This document shows positions 1 through 7,712 of a stretch of 64,000 nucleotides of DNA, one piece after another. Under the pieces are notes generated by a model. That model was given only the letters and a program-made list of their open reading frames with translations. It was not told the origin of the DNA and searched no databases. Both the position numbers and the translations under genes were made by a program. The DNA is taken from NCBI RefSeq assembly GCF_007994135.1, contig NZ_VLKF01000001.1, forward strand, positions 1,922,001-1,986,000. Direction: 5' to 3'. Position 1 is the stretch's first letter. Every line of letters starts with the position of its first letter. Source of the stretch: Modestobacter roseus (lineage in GTDB: Bacteria > Actinomycetota > Actinomycetes > Mycobacteriales > Geodermatophilaceae).

Positions 1-558
1 ACGCCGCTCGAGGACGCCCACACCGCGCTGCGCTGGCTGCACGAGCACGCCGCCGAGCTCGGCGTCGACCCCGACCGGATCGGCGTGATGGGCGACAGCG
101 CCGGCGGCGGCCTGGCCGCGGCGCTGTCGATCCTGAGCCGCGAGCGCGGCGGCCCGCCCATCGCCCGGCAGATCCTGCTCATGCCGATGCTGGACGACCG
201 CACCACCACGCCCGACCCGCACATCGAGCCGTACCTGGTCTGGTCCTACGCCGACAGCCGCACCGCGTGGCCGGCGCTGCTCGGCGCAGCCGCCGGCGGA
301 CCCGACGTCCCGGCCACGGCAGCACCGGCCCGGCTCGAGGACGCGTCGGGGCTGCCGCCGGCCTACATCGAGGTGGGCCAGCTCGACGTCTTCCGCGACG
401 AGGACCTGGCCTACGCGACCACGCTCAGCCGGGCCGGGGTGCCCGTGGAGTTCCACCTGCACCCCGGCGCCCCGCACGAGTTCGACTCCATCGCCTTCGG
501 GTCCGACGTCGCCCGGCGGGCCGTCGCCGACCGCGTCCGGGTGCTCCGGTCGATCTAG
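1..558 (+). CDS. alpha/beta-hydrolase fold-3 esterase (5'-truncated by window edge)
   Basis: The frame is open from base 1 and ends at a TAG at 556-558, so about 185 C-terminal residues are visible and the start lies outside the window. It resembles hormone-sensitive-lipase-like carboxylesterases: the nucleophile elbow GDSAGGG carries the Ser (visible residue 33), an Asp lies in GQLDVFRDED and the His in GAPHEFD near the C-terminus, giving a complete Ser-Asp-His triad. The HGG oxyanion motif expected some 70-80 residues before the elbow is off-window. It is probably a cytoplasmic hydrolase of small esters; the substrate is unknown. The SRPBCC, old-yellow-enzyme and FAD-oxidase genes follow on the same strand at short spacing, which suggests one catabolic operon. 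Confidence 0.85.
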   Translation, partial: TPLEDAHTALRWLHEHAAELGVDPDRIGVMGDSAGGGLAAALSILSRERGGPPIARQILLMPMLDDRTTTPDPHIEPYLVWSYADSRTAWPALLGAAAGGPDVPATAAPARLEDASGLPPAYIEVGQLDVFRDEDLAYATTLSRAGVPVEFHLHPGAPHEFDSIAFGSDVARRAVADRVRVLRSI

Positions 559-611
559 CCGGGCGCGCGCACCGGCACACCCCACCCACCACCCAGGAGG
601 AGCACGTCGCC

Positions 612-1154
612 ATGCCGCTCATCACCGCCCACGACCGCACGGTCCCGGTCACCGTGCAGACCCGCAGCACGCTCTCGCCCGCGGACGCGTTCCGCTTCGT
701 CGTCCCGATCGACCTGTCCCTCGTGTTCACCGGCTGGGGTCCCTTCCCGGGCATCAGCGGGGTGGCGGACCAGACCGCGGCGTGGGACCACGCCGGCCCG
801 TCCCGGAGTCCCCGGTTCACCGACGGGACGACCGCCCGGGAGACGCTGACGGAGTACGACGAGCCGTCGTCCTTCGCCTACGAGGTCACCGGGTTCACCA
901 ACGTCCTGCGCCACCTCGTCGCGGGGGTCCGTGGCGAGTGGACCTTCGCTCCGGACGGGACCGGCACCCTCGTCCGCTGGACGTACGAGTTCCTGCCGCT
1001 CCCCCACCGCGACCTCCTCGTGCGCCGCGTCCTCGGCCCGCTGTGGCGCAACTACATGACCGCCGGTGTGGTCGCGTCGGCGCGCGCCGCGGAGCGGATC
1101 GACCGCGAGGAGCGCGCCCGGCCGGCCGGCGCAGCCCTGTCCCCACGCCCGTGA
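612..1154 (+). CDS. SRPBCC-family protein (START-like fold, 180 aa)
   Basis: The ATG at 612 is chosen because AGGAGG (595-600) sits 11 nt before it; longer readings of this frame run into the esterase. The 180 residues show the SRPBCC pattern: an N-terminal strand ending in TLSPADAFRF, a central GVADQTAAWDHAGPSR region, a strand rich in Thr/Arg (FTDGTTARETLTEYDEP), GEWTFAPDGTGTLVRWTYEF and a long C-terminal helix. Such proteins form a hydrophobic cavity and act as lipid or aromatic binders, cyclases or unassigned helpers. The gene lies 53 nt after the esterase and 38 nt before an ene-reductase, so it probably belongs to the same operon. The ligand cannot be inferred. Confidence 0.75.
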   Translation: MPLITAHDRTVPVTVQTRSTLSPADAFRFVVPIDLSLVFTGWGPFPGISGVADQTAAWDHAGPSRSPRFTDGTTARETLTEYDEPSSFAYEVTGFTNVLRHLVAGVRGEWTFAPDGTGTLVRWTYEFLPLPHRDLLVRRVLGPLWRNYMTAGVVASARAAERIDREERARPAGAALSPRP

Positions 1155-1192
1155 CACATCCCCCGCACACCCCCGATGAGACGAGAAGACAG

Positions 1193-2266
1193 ATGACCCT
1201 CTGGGAGCCCCTCACCGTCGGCAGCATGCAGCTGCCGCACCGCCTCGCCATGGCGCCGATGACCCGGGACCGGTCCCGGCCCGACGGCGTCCCCACCGAG
1301 CTCAACGTCGAGTACTACCGCCAGCGCGCGTCGATGGCGCTGATCGTCACCGAGGGCACCCAGCCCTCCGCGGACGGGCAGGGCTACCTGCTGACCCCCG
1401 GCATCCACACCGACGCGCAGGTCGCCGGCTGGCGCGAGGTCACCGACGCGGTGCACGACGCCGGTGGTCGCATCGTCGCCCAGCTCATGCACACCGGCCG
1501 CATCGCGCACCCCGACAACACCCCGCACGGCCGGCAGCCGGTCGCCCCGTCGGCCGTCCGCCCGGCAGGCGTGATGTTCACGGCCTCGGGGCCGCAGGAG
1601 ATGCCCACCCCCCGGGCGCTGACCACCGCCGAGGTGCCCGGCGTGGTGCAGGAGTACCGCCACGCGGCCTCGGCGGCCATCGCCGCCGGCTTCGACGGCG
1701 TGGAGGTGCACGGCGCCAACGGCTACCTGGTCCACCAGTTCCTCTCCGACAACGCCAACCAGCGCACCGACGCCTACGGCGGCTCGATCGCCCACCGCAT
1801 CCGGTTCGCCGTCGAGGTGGTCTCGGCGGTCGCCGACGAGATCGGCGCCGAGCGCACCGGCCTGCGCATCTCGCCGAGCAACCCCTACAACGACATCGTC
1901 GAGACGGACCCGCACGGCCTCTACTCGGCCCTGCTCGCCGCCCTGGCGCCGATGGACCTCGCCTACCTGCACCTGATGCACTCCGGCGACGAGGAACTGC
2001 TGCACGACCTGCGCCGGGCCTGGCCGACCGCGCTCCTGCTCAACCGGGCCGGCGCCGACCTCGACGCCCGCGTCGCCGACCTGGACGCCGGCCGCGCCGA
2101 CGTCATCACGGTCGGTGCCATGGCGCTGGCGAACCCGGACCTGCCGGCCCGGGTGCGGGCCGGCGCACCGCTCAACGCGCCCGACCCCGGCACCTTCTAC
2201 GGCGGCGACCACCGCGGCTACACCGACTACCCCACGCTCGAGGAGGCCACCAGCCGTGCTCGTTGA
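1193..2266 (+). CDS. old-yellow-enzyme-type alkene reductase (FMN)
   Basis: A 357-residue NADH:flavin oxidoreductase of the OYE family, cytoplasmic and FMN-dependent, that typically reduces activated C=C bonds of enones or nitro compounds. Visible family marks are the N-terminal LPHRLAMAPMTRDRS, the active-site VHGANGYL (His173, Asn176), NQRTDAYGGS, and a C-terminal phosphate-binding stretch around LLLNRAG and ITVGAMALANPDL. Length is normal for a single-domain OYE with no 4Fe-4S extension. The ATG at 1193 follows an AGACGAGAAGACAG leader with only a weak ribosome site. The stop overlaps the start of the next gene by 11 nt, which suggests translational coupling with the FAD oxidase. Confidence 0.9.
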   Translation: MTLWEPLTVGSMQLPHRLAMAPMTRDRSRPDGVPTELNVEYYRQRASMALIVTEGTQPSADGQGYLLTPGIHTDAQVAGWREVTDAVHDAGGRIVAQLMHTGRIAHPDNTPHGRQPVAPSAVRPAGVMFTASGPQEMPTPRALTTAEVPGVVQEYRHAASAAIAAGFDGVEVHGANGYLVHQFLSDNANQRTDAYGGSIAHRIRFAVEVVSAVADEIGAERTGLRISPSNPYNDIVETDPHGLYSALLAALAPMDLAYLHLMHSGDEELLHDLRRAWPTALLLNRAGADLDARVADLDAGRADVITVGAMALANPDLPARVRAGAPLNAPDPGTFYGGDHRGYTDYPTLEEATSRAR

Positions 2267-3584
2267 CGCGGCCACCGACGGCTACGCCGCAGCGACCCGA
2301 CCGCACAACTCCTCCCGCGAGCAGAGGCCCGCCCGGGTGGCGGTCATCGCCCGGCCCGAGGACGTCGCGCCCGCCCTCGCCGAGGTCGCCGCACTCGCAC
2401 GGTCGACAGGCACGCGGCTCGAGGTCGTACCGCAGGCGACCGGCCACGGCGCGGGCGCGCCGGTGGACGACGGAGCGGTGCTGCTCGACACGTCGGGGCT
2501 CACCGACGTGTCGATCGACCCGGCATCGCGCGTCGCCGTGGTCGGCGCCGGCGCGACCTGGTCTGCCGTCAACGCCGCCGCCGAGCGGCACGGCCTGCTC
2601 GGGCTCGCCGGCTCGGCGCCCAGCGTCTCGGTGTCCGGGTACACCTTCGGCGGCGGCATCGGGTGGCTGGTCCGCCGGGACGGACTGGCCAGCGGCGCTC
2701 TCCGCGCCGTGCACTACGTCGACGGCAGCGGTCGCTCGCGCACCGCTGCCGACGACGCCCCCGACGAGGTCGACCGCGCGGCGATGTGGGCCTTCCGCGG
2801 GGCGGGCGGGGTCGGGATCGCGCACACCCTCGAGTTCGACCTCGCGCCCGCGCCGGACCTGCACGCCGGGGCGCTGCTCTGGCACGCCGATGCGCTCCCG
2901 GAGCTCATCGCTGCCTGGGCGAGCACCATCGGGGCACTGGGCGGCACCGTCTCCTCGAGCATCGGGGTGCTCCACGTGCCACCGATGCCCCCGTTCCCGA
3001 CGGAGCTGCACGGGAAGGTCGCCGTCCACCTCGCGATCGCCGATCCCGACGGCCCGGTCGCCGCGGCCCCGCTGCTCGACGCCATGCGCGCGGCGGCGGA
3101 GCCGGTCTCCGACAGCTGGGGCCCGACCGACGCCGCGGGCCTGTCCCGGATCCACCTCGATCCACCGGTGGCGACCCCGGCCATCGGTGACGCGCGGTGG
3201 CTCGACGCGTCCACGCCGGGGATCGCCGCAGAGCTGCTCGCGACCGCGGCAGCGGACGACGCCGCGATCGTGATGATGGAGATCCGCCACGTCGCGGGGG
3301 CACCGGCCCGCCGTCCGGGAGCCGTCGTCGCCCCTCCGGGCGACTTCATCCACCACGCGGTCGCACCGCTCACCCTGTTCCCCCGGGACCGGATCGAGAC
3401 CGCCTTCGCCGGTGCGCGAGCCGTGTGGTCGACCGCCGATGCCGGCTCGACACCGGGCTCGTGGGTCGAGGGCGCGGCGCACGTGCCGGACGCGCTGCCG
3501 GCCGACGTCCGCGCACGGGCCGCGGCGATCGCCGACACCGTCGACCCGGGTGCCCGCATCCGCCGGTCCCGCCTGCTCGGGTGA
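2256..3584 (+). CDS. FAD-binding (BBE/PCMH-type) oxidoreductase
   Basis: The GTG at 2256 is favoured because AGGAGG (2241-2246) lies 9 nt upstream; the gene then overlaps the previous one by 11 nt. The product is a 442-residue oxidase or dehydrogenase of the berberine-bridge/PCMH FAD fold. The N-terminal FAD domain has the QATGHGAG loop, whose His is where 8-alpha-histidyl FAD attaches in this family, GAGATWSAVNAAAERHGL, and the substrate-side GYTFGGGIGWLVR followed by WAFRGAGGVGIAHTLEF. The C-terminal half is variable. The second covalent Cys of bicovalent members is not evident. It probably oxidises an alcohol or amine-like group of the compound handled by the upstream ene-reductase; this is inferred from context only. 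Confidence 0.85.
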   Translation: MLVDAATDGYAAATRPHNSSREQRPARVAVIARPEDVAPALAEVAALARSTGTRLEVVPQATGHGAGAPVDDGAVLLDTSGLTDVSIDPASRVAVVGAGATWSAVNAAAERHGLLGLAGSAPSVSVSGYTFGGGIGWLVRRDGLASGALRAVHYVDGSGRSRTAADDAPDEVDRAAMWAFRGAGGVGIAHTLEFDLAPAPDLHAGALLWHADALPELIAAWASTIGALGGTVSSSIGVLHVPPMPPFPTELHGKVAVHLAIADPDGPVAAAPLLDAMRAAAEPVSDSWGPTDAAGLSRIHLDPPVATPAIGDARWLDASTPGIAAELLATAAADDAAIVMMEIRHVAGAPARRPGAVVAPPGDFIHHAVAPLTLFPRDRIETAFAGARAVWSTADAGSTPGSWVEGAAHVPDALPADVRARAAAIADTVDPGARIRRSRLLG

Positions 3585-3589
3585 CACCG

Positions 3590-3628
3590 GGCGACGGTCG
3601 TTCCCAGCGCTGCTGACCGGCCGTCGCC
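3590..3628. terminator. weak hairpin between convergent genes
   Basis: GGCGACGG (3590-3597) pairs with CCGTCGCC (3621-3628) across a 23-nt loop, just after the FAD-oxidase stop and before the end of the convergent tetR gene. There is no T-run, so it could be a weak or Rho-assisted terminator. Confidence 0.3.
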
Positions 3629-3666
3629 GCAGGGCGGACCCACGAGAGCCTCCTCGGACGACCGGG

Positions 3667-4350
3667 TCAGGGGTGCGCAGCCCGTGCGGTGACCTCTCTC
3701 AGCTCCTGCAGCGTCATCGCCGGCACGGGGAGGGGCGTGGGACCGTCCCGGCGGCCCCGGAGGCCGTCCAGCACGAGGCCGACGGCCCGCCGGTGCAGGC
3801 CGGGCACCGTGGGGCCGCCCAGGGTCGCGCCCGCCTGGACCATCGCCGTGACCAGCTGCACGTCGGTCACTCCGACGTCCGGGCGGAGGTCGCCGTCGGC
3901 CTGCGCCCGCCGCACCACCGGCTCCAGTCGTGCCACGACGAGGGCATCGGTGTCCCGCAGCACCCGCGCCAGCTCGGTCGGGCCGGAGCCGCGTGACCAC
4001 CCCAGCGGCGCGCCGAAACCACCGAGGACGAGCTCGCGCAGACCGCGGTCCCCTGCCAGGACGTCGGCCGACGCGGTCACGAAGTGCACGAGGCCGCTCC
4101 AGGCCGACTCCTTCTCGGCCGCCTGGTGGGCCGTCTCGGGGCCGAGGGCGAGCGCATCGCGGTAGGCGCCGAGGATCAGGTCGTCCTTCGTCCCGAAGCG
4201 CCGGTAGAGGGAGGCGACACCGGTCCCGGCCCGCGCAGCCACCTGCGCCTGGGTGACGGTCAAGCCGCGCCCGGAGAAGAGCTCGCGCGCCGCCGCCACG
4301 AGCCCGTCGCGCAGGGCGTCGGCGCGAGAGGTGGCTGGCTGGGTCGACAC
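3667..4350 (-). CDS. TetR/AcrR-family repressor
   Basis: A 227-residue TetR-type regulator. Residues ~12-58 are the HTH: ALRDGLVAAARELFSGRG, then VTQAQVAARAGTGVASLYRR and FGTKDDLILGAYRDAL. The rest is the helical ligand-binding domain and carries no recognisable ligand signature. It is divergent from the SDR/FAD-oxidase pair at 4431-6535, and an inverted repeat (4363-4380) begins 13 nt before its ATG. It is therefore likely to repress itself and that pair, induced by their substrate or product. The C-terminal ~40 residues are longer than the minimal TetR core. Confidence 0.92.
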   Translation of the reverse strand: MSTQPATSRADALRDGLVAAARELFSGRGLTVTQAQVAARAGTGVASLYRRFGTKDDLILGAYRDALALGPETAHQAAEKESAWSGLVHFVTASADVLAGDRGLRELVLGGFGAPLGWSRGSGPTELARVLRDTDALVVARLEPVVRRAQADGDLRPDVGVTDVQLVTAMVQAGATLGGPTVPGLHRRAVGLVLDGLRGRRDGPTPLPVPAMTLQELREVTARAAHP

Positions 4351-4362
4351 CCGGCGAGCATA

Positions 4363-4380
4363 GCGGAATAGCTGTTCCGC
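4363..4380. promoter_or_regulatory. putative TetR operator
   Basis: GCGGAA TAGCTG TTCCGC is an 18-bp inverted repeat with perfect 6-bp arms around a near-palindromic centre. It lies between the divergent tetR (start 4350) and SDR (start 4431) genes. Size and position fit the operator of the adjacent TetR protein; this is inferred from position and symmetry. Confidence 0.6.
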
Positions 4381-4430
4381 AGCCGTGGTTCCGCCAGCCG
4401 TACGAGGACGACGACGGCTGGGAGGCCACC

Positions 4431-5174
4431 ATGAACGAGGACCTGCACGGGCGCACCGTGCTCCTCGCCGGAGCGACCGGAGGCGTTGGCGAAGGGACGA
4501 CCCGGTCCCTGCTCGCCCACGGCGCCCGCGTCGTCGCGATCGGCCGCGACGAGGAACGGCTGGCCGGGCTCGCCGACCGCCTGGGTGACACCGGCACCGG
4601 GGAACTCGTCCTGCACCGGACCGACGTGACCGCCGCCGACAGCAGCGCCGTCACCCGGGAGCTGCGTGCCGCCTTCGGCACCGTCGACGGGGCGGTCATC
4701 TCCATCGGCACCCCCGGTGGGCGCACCCGGGGCAGCGTCCTGGACATCACCGACGCGCACTGGGCGGAGATGGTGGAGGGCAACCAGACCGCCGGGTTCC
4801 GCGCGCTGCGCGCCCTGGTGCCACTGGTCGCCCCGGACGGCGCGGTGGTCAGCCTGCTCGGGGCCAGCGCCGAGATCCCGTTCCCCGGCAACCCGCTGAT
4901 GGGTGCGACGAACGCAGCACTGCGCTCGCTCGTGCAGACACTCGCCGTGCAGCTGTCGGGTTCGGGGCCCCGGGTGTACGGACTCGTCCTCGGCGTGGTG
5001 CGGACGAGGGCCCGGCAGTCCGTCGGGATCGACGACCCCCGCTGGCTGACCGGGGAGCAGGTAGGTGACGCGGTGGGAGAGCTGCTGACCGCCGGCGCGC
5101 CCGGATCCGACGAGCCCCTGCACCACCTCATCGACCCCGTCACGGGGCTCACCGTGCGGTCGTCCCGGTCATGA
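4431..5174 (+). CDS. SDR-fold protein lacking the YxxxK catalytic pair
   Basis: A 247-residue Rossmann protein with a good ribosome site (GGGAGG five nt before the ATG). The cofactor loop GATGGVGEG and the following GRDEERL (Arg after beta-2, suggesting NADP) are intact, and the later ISIGTP, VEGNQTAGFRAL and LVPLVAPDGAVVSLLGAS follow the SDR plan. Where the active site should read YxxxK, the sequence is PLMGATNAAL, so Tyr is Met and Lys is Asn. It may therefore bind nucleotide without classical SDR chemistry, or act as a partner of the FAD oxidase, whose ATG overlaps its stop (ATGA). It is divergent from a TetR gene and downstream of a likely operator. Confidence 0.85.
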   Translation: MNEDLHGRTVLLAGATGGVGEGTTRSLLAHGARVVAIGRDEERLAGLADRLGDTGTGELVLHRTDVTAADSSAVTRELRAAFGTVDGAVISIGTPGGRTRGSVLDITDAHWAEMVEGNQTAGFRALRALVPLVAPDGAVVSLLGASAEIPFPGNPLMGATNAALRSLVQTLAVQLSGSGPRVYGLVLGVVRTRARQSVGIDDPRWLTGEQVGDAVGELLTAGAPGSDEPLHHLIDPVTGLTVRSSRS

Positions 5175-6535
5175 ACGGGTCCCGGACCCCGACCGCCCGG
5201 GCAGCACACCCGCTCCCCGACCGGCTCCGCGACCTGGCCACGGCACCGGGCGACCCGGACTACCAGCGCCTGCGCCACACCTACTCCCACCGCGGCAGCC
5301 CCGCCCTCGTGCTGGCGGTGGAGACCGACGAGGACGTCGTGGCGGCGCTCGCCCACGCCCGGGAGCGCGGCGGGCCGCTGTCGATCCGCAGCGGCGGGCA
5401 CGGGATCAGCAGCCGGTCGACCAACGACGGCGGCGTGGTCATCGACCTCTCCTCCATGCACGCGGTCGAGGTGCTCGACCGGGAGCAGCGGCTCGTGCGC
5501 GTCCAGGCGGGCGCGACCTGGGGCGAGGTGGCCACCCAGCTCGCACCGCACGGCCTGGCCATCACCTCCGGCGACTCCGGCGACGTCGGCGTCGGCGGCC
5601 TGGCCACCACCGGGGGGATCGGCCTGCTCGGCCGGCGCTTCGGGCTGACGATCGACCACGTCGTCGGCGCGACGGTGGTCACGGCCGACGGCCAGGTGCT
5701 GCAGGTCGACGCCGACCACCACCCGGACCTGTTCTGGGCGATCCGTGGTGCGGGCGGCAACGTCGGCATCGTCACCGAGTTCACGATGCGCGCCGCCGTG
5801 GTCCCCGCCGTCGCGCACGCGACCCTCGCCTACGACGCCCGGGACGCCGCGGCCCTGCTGGAGGGGTGGGGAGCCGCGATGGCGAGTGCGCCACGGGACG
5901 TCACCGGCTTCCTCTACCTGTTCGGCGGGGGCGGCGGACCGGCATCGGCGATGGCCAGCATCGTCGTGACCACCGCGGACGCGGACACGGCGCAGCGCCT
6001 GCTGGAACCCTTCGCGCAGGTCGCGCCACTGCAGGGGGCCCGGGCCACGCTCGCCCGCTACGACGCGGTCGTCCAGCGGAGCGGCGCTCCGCACACCGGC
6101 AGCGGTGGCAGCGTGACCAGGTCGGCGCTGGTCCCCGCGCTCGACACCGTGACGGCCCGGGTGCTGGCCGGCCTGCTGGACGGCGGCGCCGCCGACGGCA
6201 TCCAGCTCCGCGCCCTCGGTGGCGCCATCAACGACGTCCCGGCCGAGGCCACCGCCTTCGCCCACCGCCAGCAGGCCTTCTCCGTCATGGCAGTCACCTC
6301 CCCCGCCCGGAGAGCCGACCTCTGGGCAGCCTGGGAGGAGGTGCGCGACCACGCGGACGGGCTGTACCTCAGCTTCGAGACCGACGACGACCCGCGACGG
6401 ATCATGGACGCGTTCCCGCCCGCGACGCTGACCCGGTTGCGCAGGATCAAGGCGCGCTGGGACCCCGACGACGTCTTCTCGCACAACTTCGACGTCGCTC
6501 TCGGGGCGGTTCCCGGCGCCCCGGAGGGCAGCTGA
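5171..6535 (+). CDS. FAD-linked oxidase, BBE-like
   Basis: A 454-residue berberine-bridge-enzyme-like flavoprotein, overlapping the upstream SDR by 4 nt. The FAD-binding domain is textbook: ETDEDVVAALAHARERG, then SIRSGGHGISS (the His of GGH is the expected 8-alpha-histidyl FAD site), VQAGATWGEVATQLAPHGL, GDSGDVGVGGLATTGGIG and FWAIRGAGGNVGIVTEF. The Cys used for a second covalent FAD bond in bicovalent members is replaced around GDSGDVG. The C-terminus ends in a BBE-type segment (RIKARWDPDDVFSHNF) that lines the active site. It probably oxidises a hydroxylated or reduced metabolite in the cytoplasm. There is no Tat or Sec signal. It probably shares control with the TetR gene at 3667-4350. 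Confidence 0.9.
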   Translation: MNGSRTPTARAAHPLPDRLRDLATAPGDPDYQRLRHTYSHRGSPALVLAVETDEDVVAALAHARERGGPLSIRSGGHGISSRSTNDGGVVIDLSSMHAVEVLDREQRLVRVQAGATWGEVATQLAPHGLAITSGDSGDVGVGGLATTGGIGLLGRRFGLTIDHVVGATVVTADGQVLQVDADHHPDLFWAIRGAGGNVGIVTEFTMRAAVVPAVAHATLAYDARDAAALLEGWGAAMASAPRDVTGFLYLFGGGGGPASAMASIVVTTADADTAQRLLEPFAQVAPLQGARATLARYDAVVQRSGAPHTGSGGSVTRSALVPALDTVTARVLAGLLDGGAADGIQLRALGGAINDVPAEATAFAHRQQAFSVMAVTSPARRADLWAAWEEVRDHADGLYLSFETDDDPRRIMDAFPPATLTRLRRIKARWDPDDVFSHNFDVALGAVPGAPEGS

Positions 6536-6579
6536 GGTCGCGGTCCGGTGGGCGCGGGTCAGCCGCCGACCCGGGCGCC

Positions 6580-6798
6580 CGCGCCACCCCCGCGGCCGAC
6601 CACCCGCAGCGGCTGGAGGCGGAGCTCGACCGGACCCGCGCCGCGGTGGCGTCGCTGCGCCGGCTGCTCCGGCCGGAGCCGGCCCCGTTGGACGTCGAGC
6701 TCCGTGCGTCCCGGCGACGACGGTGGCCGCGGTCGTGGACGACGTGGCGCACCAGGAGGTGCTCGCCTGGTGCGCCGGCGCGGATGACCCCGCGCTGA
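6580..6798 (+). pseudogene. remnant of a MerR-type regulator (coiled coil + GyrI-like domain)
   Basis: One frame reads HPQRLEAELDRTRAAVASL then RRLLRPEPAPLDVELR, which resembles the dimerisation helix and domain junction of MerR regulators. After about 6705 the continuation VPATTVAAVVDDVAHQEVLA, typical of a GyrI-like effector domain, is found in another frame, so a frameshift lies near the CTCCGTGCGTCCCGG stretch. No HTH domain precedes it and the effector domain breaks off after about 35 residues. I read this as a decayed fragment, not an expressed gene. The stretch 6536-6890 holds only this remnant and a hairpin. Confidence 0.5.
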
Positions 6799-6813
6799 GC
6801 GGCCCGCCCGTCG

Positions 6814-6841
6814 GTCCTGGGCGGCGACCAGCGCCCAGGAC
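6814..6841 (-). terminator. hairpin downstream of the SDR gene
   Basis: GTCCTGGGCG (6814-6823) pairs perfectly with CGCCCAGGAC (6832-6841) across an 8-nt loop, 50 nt past the stop of the minus-strand SDR gene. There is no clear U-tract, as is common in this kind of genome. Confidence 0.5.
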
Positions 6842-6890
6842 GCGACCTCCGCGGCGTGCGCAGCGCGCCCGGCCCGCTGATCGGACCTGC

Positions 6891-7574
6891 TCACCAGGGC
6901 AGTGCGCCGGCCTCGTCCTGGAAGGTCCCCGTCGGGCCGTCCGGGCCCTGGGTGGCCAGCCGCACGACGACCCGGGCGCTCTCCTCCACCGGGCGCCCGA
7001 TGCCGAACGCCGCGGTCATGTCGGTCGCGGTGGGGCCCGGCTCGAGGGCGTTGAACCTGATGCCCGGGTGCGCCTTGGCGTACTGCAGGGTCAGCATGGT
7101 CGCCGCCGCCTTGGACGCCGAGTACAGCGCGAGCGGCAGACCGAACTCCGCGCGCTCGGGGTTGGTGACCGCCCAGAACGACCCGGCGCTGCTGGAGAGG
7201 ACGACGACGTTCGGGCTCGACGACCTGCGGAGCAGCGGAAGCGCCGCCTCCGTGACGCGCACGATCCCCACCGCGTTCGTGTCGAAGGAGCGGAGCGCCG
7301 CCGGGCCGTCGAGCCCGGTCTCCAGGACGCCTGCGTTGTGGACCAGCACGTCGAGGTGGTCTTCTGCCGCGCCGACCTCCGCCAGCGCGCTGCCGACCGA
7401 CGCGTCGTCGGTGACGTCCAGCTGGACGGATCGCACACCGATCTCGGCAGCGGCCTTCCCGCCGCGCTCGACGTCCCGCGCGCCGAGGTAGACGGTGTGC
7501 CCCAGCTGCACGAGCTGCCTGGCGGTCTCGAACCCGATGCCCTTGTTGGCACCGGTGATCAGGGTGACGGTCAT
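6891..7574 (-). CDS. short-chain dehydrogenase/reductase
   Basis: A 227-residue classical SDR, complete and catalytically intact. The cofactor loop is TGANKGIG, with ARDVERG after beta-2; DVTDD and LVHNAG follow; the catalytic Ser lies in VVVLSSSAGSF and the YxxxK is YSASK; NALEPGPTATDM gives the PGPT cofactor cap. The presence of GANKGIGFETARQL and its length resemble carbonyl-reductase-like SDRs. It is divergent from an XRE regulator at 7713, a pairing seen often in actinobacteria, and is probably its target. The substrate is unknown. Confidence 0.9.
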   Translation of the reverse strand: MTVTLITGANKGIGFETARQLVQLGHTVYLGARDVERGGKAAAEIGVRSVQLDVTDDASVGSALAEVGAAEDHLDVLVHNAGVLETGLDGPAALRSFDTNAVGIVRVTEAALPLLRRSSSPNVVVLSSSAGSFWAVTNPERAEFGLPLALYSASKAAATMLTLQYAKAHPGIRFNALEPGPTATDMTAAFGIGRPVEESARVVVRLATQGPDGPTGTFQDEAGALPW

Positions 7575-7699
7575 GACGTCCTCTCGGGAGATGCTCGGCC
7601 GAACAGCCGCTCGGGACGCTAGGAGCCGGGAGCGGGGTCATCCAGAGCTCTCCGCAGCCTGGGGTCCGGCAGGACCCTCGCTGATCGCCACCAGCGGCC

Positions 7700-7705
7700 T
7701 AGGGT
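7700..7705 (+). promoter_or_regulatory. -10 box of a leaderless promoter
   Basis: TAGGGT matches TANNNT and ends 7 nt before the GTG at 7713, the spacing expected when transcription starts on the first base of the start codon. No ribosome site precedes the GTG. Confidence 0.5.
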
Positions 7706-7712
7706 CGCGGGC

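Noticed and set aside
2714-6484. 1256-codon open frame on the minus strand
   Set aside because: It lies opposite well-supported genes (FAD oxidases, SDR, and partly tetR), is Arg/Gly/Pro-rich and has no recognisable domain; long antisense frames are expected at this G+C content.
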